From: Mycolicibacter heraklionensis
GTDB lineage: Bacteria; Actinomycetota; Actinomycetes; Mycobacteriales; Mycobacteriaceae
Assembly: GCF_001021505.1 (NCBI RefSeq)
Contig: NZ_LDPO01000012.1
Location: 94,900-158,899 of the forward strand
Length of the DNA: 64,000 nt
Direction: 5' to 3'
Within the stretch, counting starts at the first letter, position 1; each line of letters opens with the position of its first letter. Under the pieces are notes generated by a model. The model was not told the origin of the DNA. It worked only from the letters and a program-made list of their open reading frames with translations, and searched no databases. Below, one piece after another: positions 63,317 through 64,000 of this stretch. The translations under genes and the position numbers were made by a program.

Positions 63317-64000
63317 CACCGGCGGTTTAGCGAGGCTCGACGAAGGAGAGGCGAAGCTGGAATCGCCGCGTGACGCCGTCGACCAGGCGACCGACGCGAA
63401 CGAGCTGCGGCTGGAACTGCTGCGCCGCCGACTCGCCGAACGCGGCCTGTCCGCTGCTTCGTCCTCTGACGAGCCGGCTTCCGGGCCGGCCAACGGTTCT
63501 GGGCCGCTGACCATGAGCGACGGACAGCGACGCATGTGGTTCGTACAGGCGCTCGACCCGGACGGCGCCCTGGCCAACATCTCGGTCTCCTACCGTCTCA
63601 CCGGTCCGCTGGACGGCGCCCGGGTGCAGGCCGCGCTGGCCGCAGTGGCCGCACGCCACCCCGTGCTGCGCACCGTCTATTCCGTCGACGACGCGGGCGA
63701 ACCGCACCCGGTGATCGCTGAGGTCACGCCGGGCTTTGCCGCACACGACCTGTCCGACCTCGCCGAACAGGCCCGCGCACTGCGGCTGGAAGTGCTGGCC
63801 CAGCGAGAATTCGGCACCCCGTTCCGGCTGGAATCCGATGCCCCGCTTCGGCTCACCCTGATCCGGGTGGCGCCAGACGAACACATTCTGCTGCTGGTGG
63901 CCCACCACATCGCCTGGGACGACGACTCCTGGGCGGTCTTCTTCGCCGACCTCACCGCCGCCTATGCCGACCCAGAGCAGTTCGCCGGTGCGACGGGGTG
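63309..64000 (+). CDS. mbtE: Mycobactin NRPS MbtE, 5' part cut by the window edge
   Basis: The frame is open from ATG 63309 (overlapping mbtD) to the window end. After a linker of about 60 residues comes a condensation domain: LTMSDGQRRMWFVQALDPDGA and HHIAWDD near residue 198, a variant of HHxxxDG with the last glycine replaced by aspartate. MbtE is the next module of mycobactin assembly in M. tuberculosis (Rv2380c), and the order here fits. The rest of the protein lies outside the window. Confidence 0.88.
   Translation, partial: MTDTGGLARLDEGEAKLESPRDAVDQATDANELRLELLRRRLAERGLSAASSSDEPASGPANGSGPLTMSDGQRRMWFVQALDPDGALANISVSYRLTGPLDGARVQAALAAVAARHPVLRTVYSVDDAGEPHPVIAEVTPGFAAHDLSDLAEQARALRLEVLAQREFGTPFRLESDAPLRLTLIRVAPDEHILLLVAHHIAWDDDSWAVFFADLTAAYADPEQFAGATG

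Overview
The window is high-GC actinobacterial DNA with tightly packed, often 1-4 nt overlapping genes and many GTG starts. Its gene order closely follows the eis - comEA/comEC - holA - rpsT - lepA - subI/cysTWA - cysH/sirA - rpfD - hemW - mbt segment of Mycobacterium tuberculosis (roughly Rv2416c to Rv2379c). The host is therefore a mycobacterium. Several accessory inserts and a fused mycobactin locus show it is not the M. tuberculosis complex. I cannot name the species.

Layout. 1-9.6 kb: eis, a convergent pair of acyl-CoA dehydrogenases, a lipoprotein, DNA-uptake genes comEA/comEC, holA, rpsT, an RNase Z-like hydrolase and a CBS protein. 9.6-12.3 kb: a PemK-like protein and two tandem paralogous secreted proteins, each with its own G-rich leader element and near-identical terminator. 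12.3-17.6 kb: lepA (no usable ATG/GTG/TTG start), lppR, a GH15 trehalase and two tiny membrane proteins. 17.6-27.5 kb: sulfur assimilation (subI-cysT-cysW-cysA; sirA-cysH-sirohydrochlorin chelatase). Each operon is headed by a leaderless Cys-rich leader peptide and a hairpin that can hide the first gene's ribosome binding site. Between the two lies an inserted pair, an FhuF-like protein plus a diflavin reductase, with an almost consensus IdeR iron box in front. 27.6-32.2 kb: an Mce-associated-like protein, rpfD, hemW, a secreted Gly-rich protein and a DUF2231-Rieske/hemerythrin pair.

32.2-64 kb is a mycobactin region in which the two loci that are separate in M. tuberculosis are joined: mbtI, then mbtL-mbtM-mbtN, mbtK, irtA-irtB, mbtA, mbtB, mbtT, mbtC, mbtD and mbtE (cut by the window edge). 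IdeR-like boxes precede mbtI, an exported protein gene/mbtL, irtA, mbtA/mbtB and mbtT. The locus is interrupted three times: by a CsoR-family regulator with its own palindrome plus an SDR/diiron/flavin-monooxygenase/MerR operon (33.6-38.1 kb), by a DUF3060 protein (47.5 kb), and by a copper operon (53.4-56.5 kb). The copper operon has a perfect TACCC-N5-GGGTA RicR-type operator, a His/Met-rich exported protein, a DUF2231-like membrane protein and a P1B copper ATPase. It separates mbtB from its stand-alone thioesterase mbtT, and the insert is bracketed by an intact SnoaL-like gene and a decayed, internally deleted copy of it.

How it works together: sulfate uptake and reduction supply cysteine, controlled by cysteine-sensing leader peptides. 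Mycobactin is built from salicylate (MbtI/A), NRPS/PKS modules (MbtB-E) and a lipid tail (MbtL/M/N/K), and the ferric siderophore is handled by IrtAB. The strongest candidates for something undescribed are the IdeR-boxed FhuF-like/diflavin reductase pair, the RicR-boxed copper operon inside the siderophore locus, the IdeR-linked exported protein next to mbtL, and the CsoR-like regulator lacking the copper-binding histidine.
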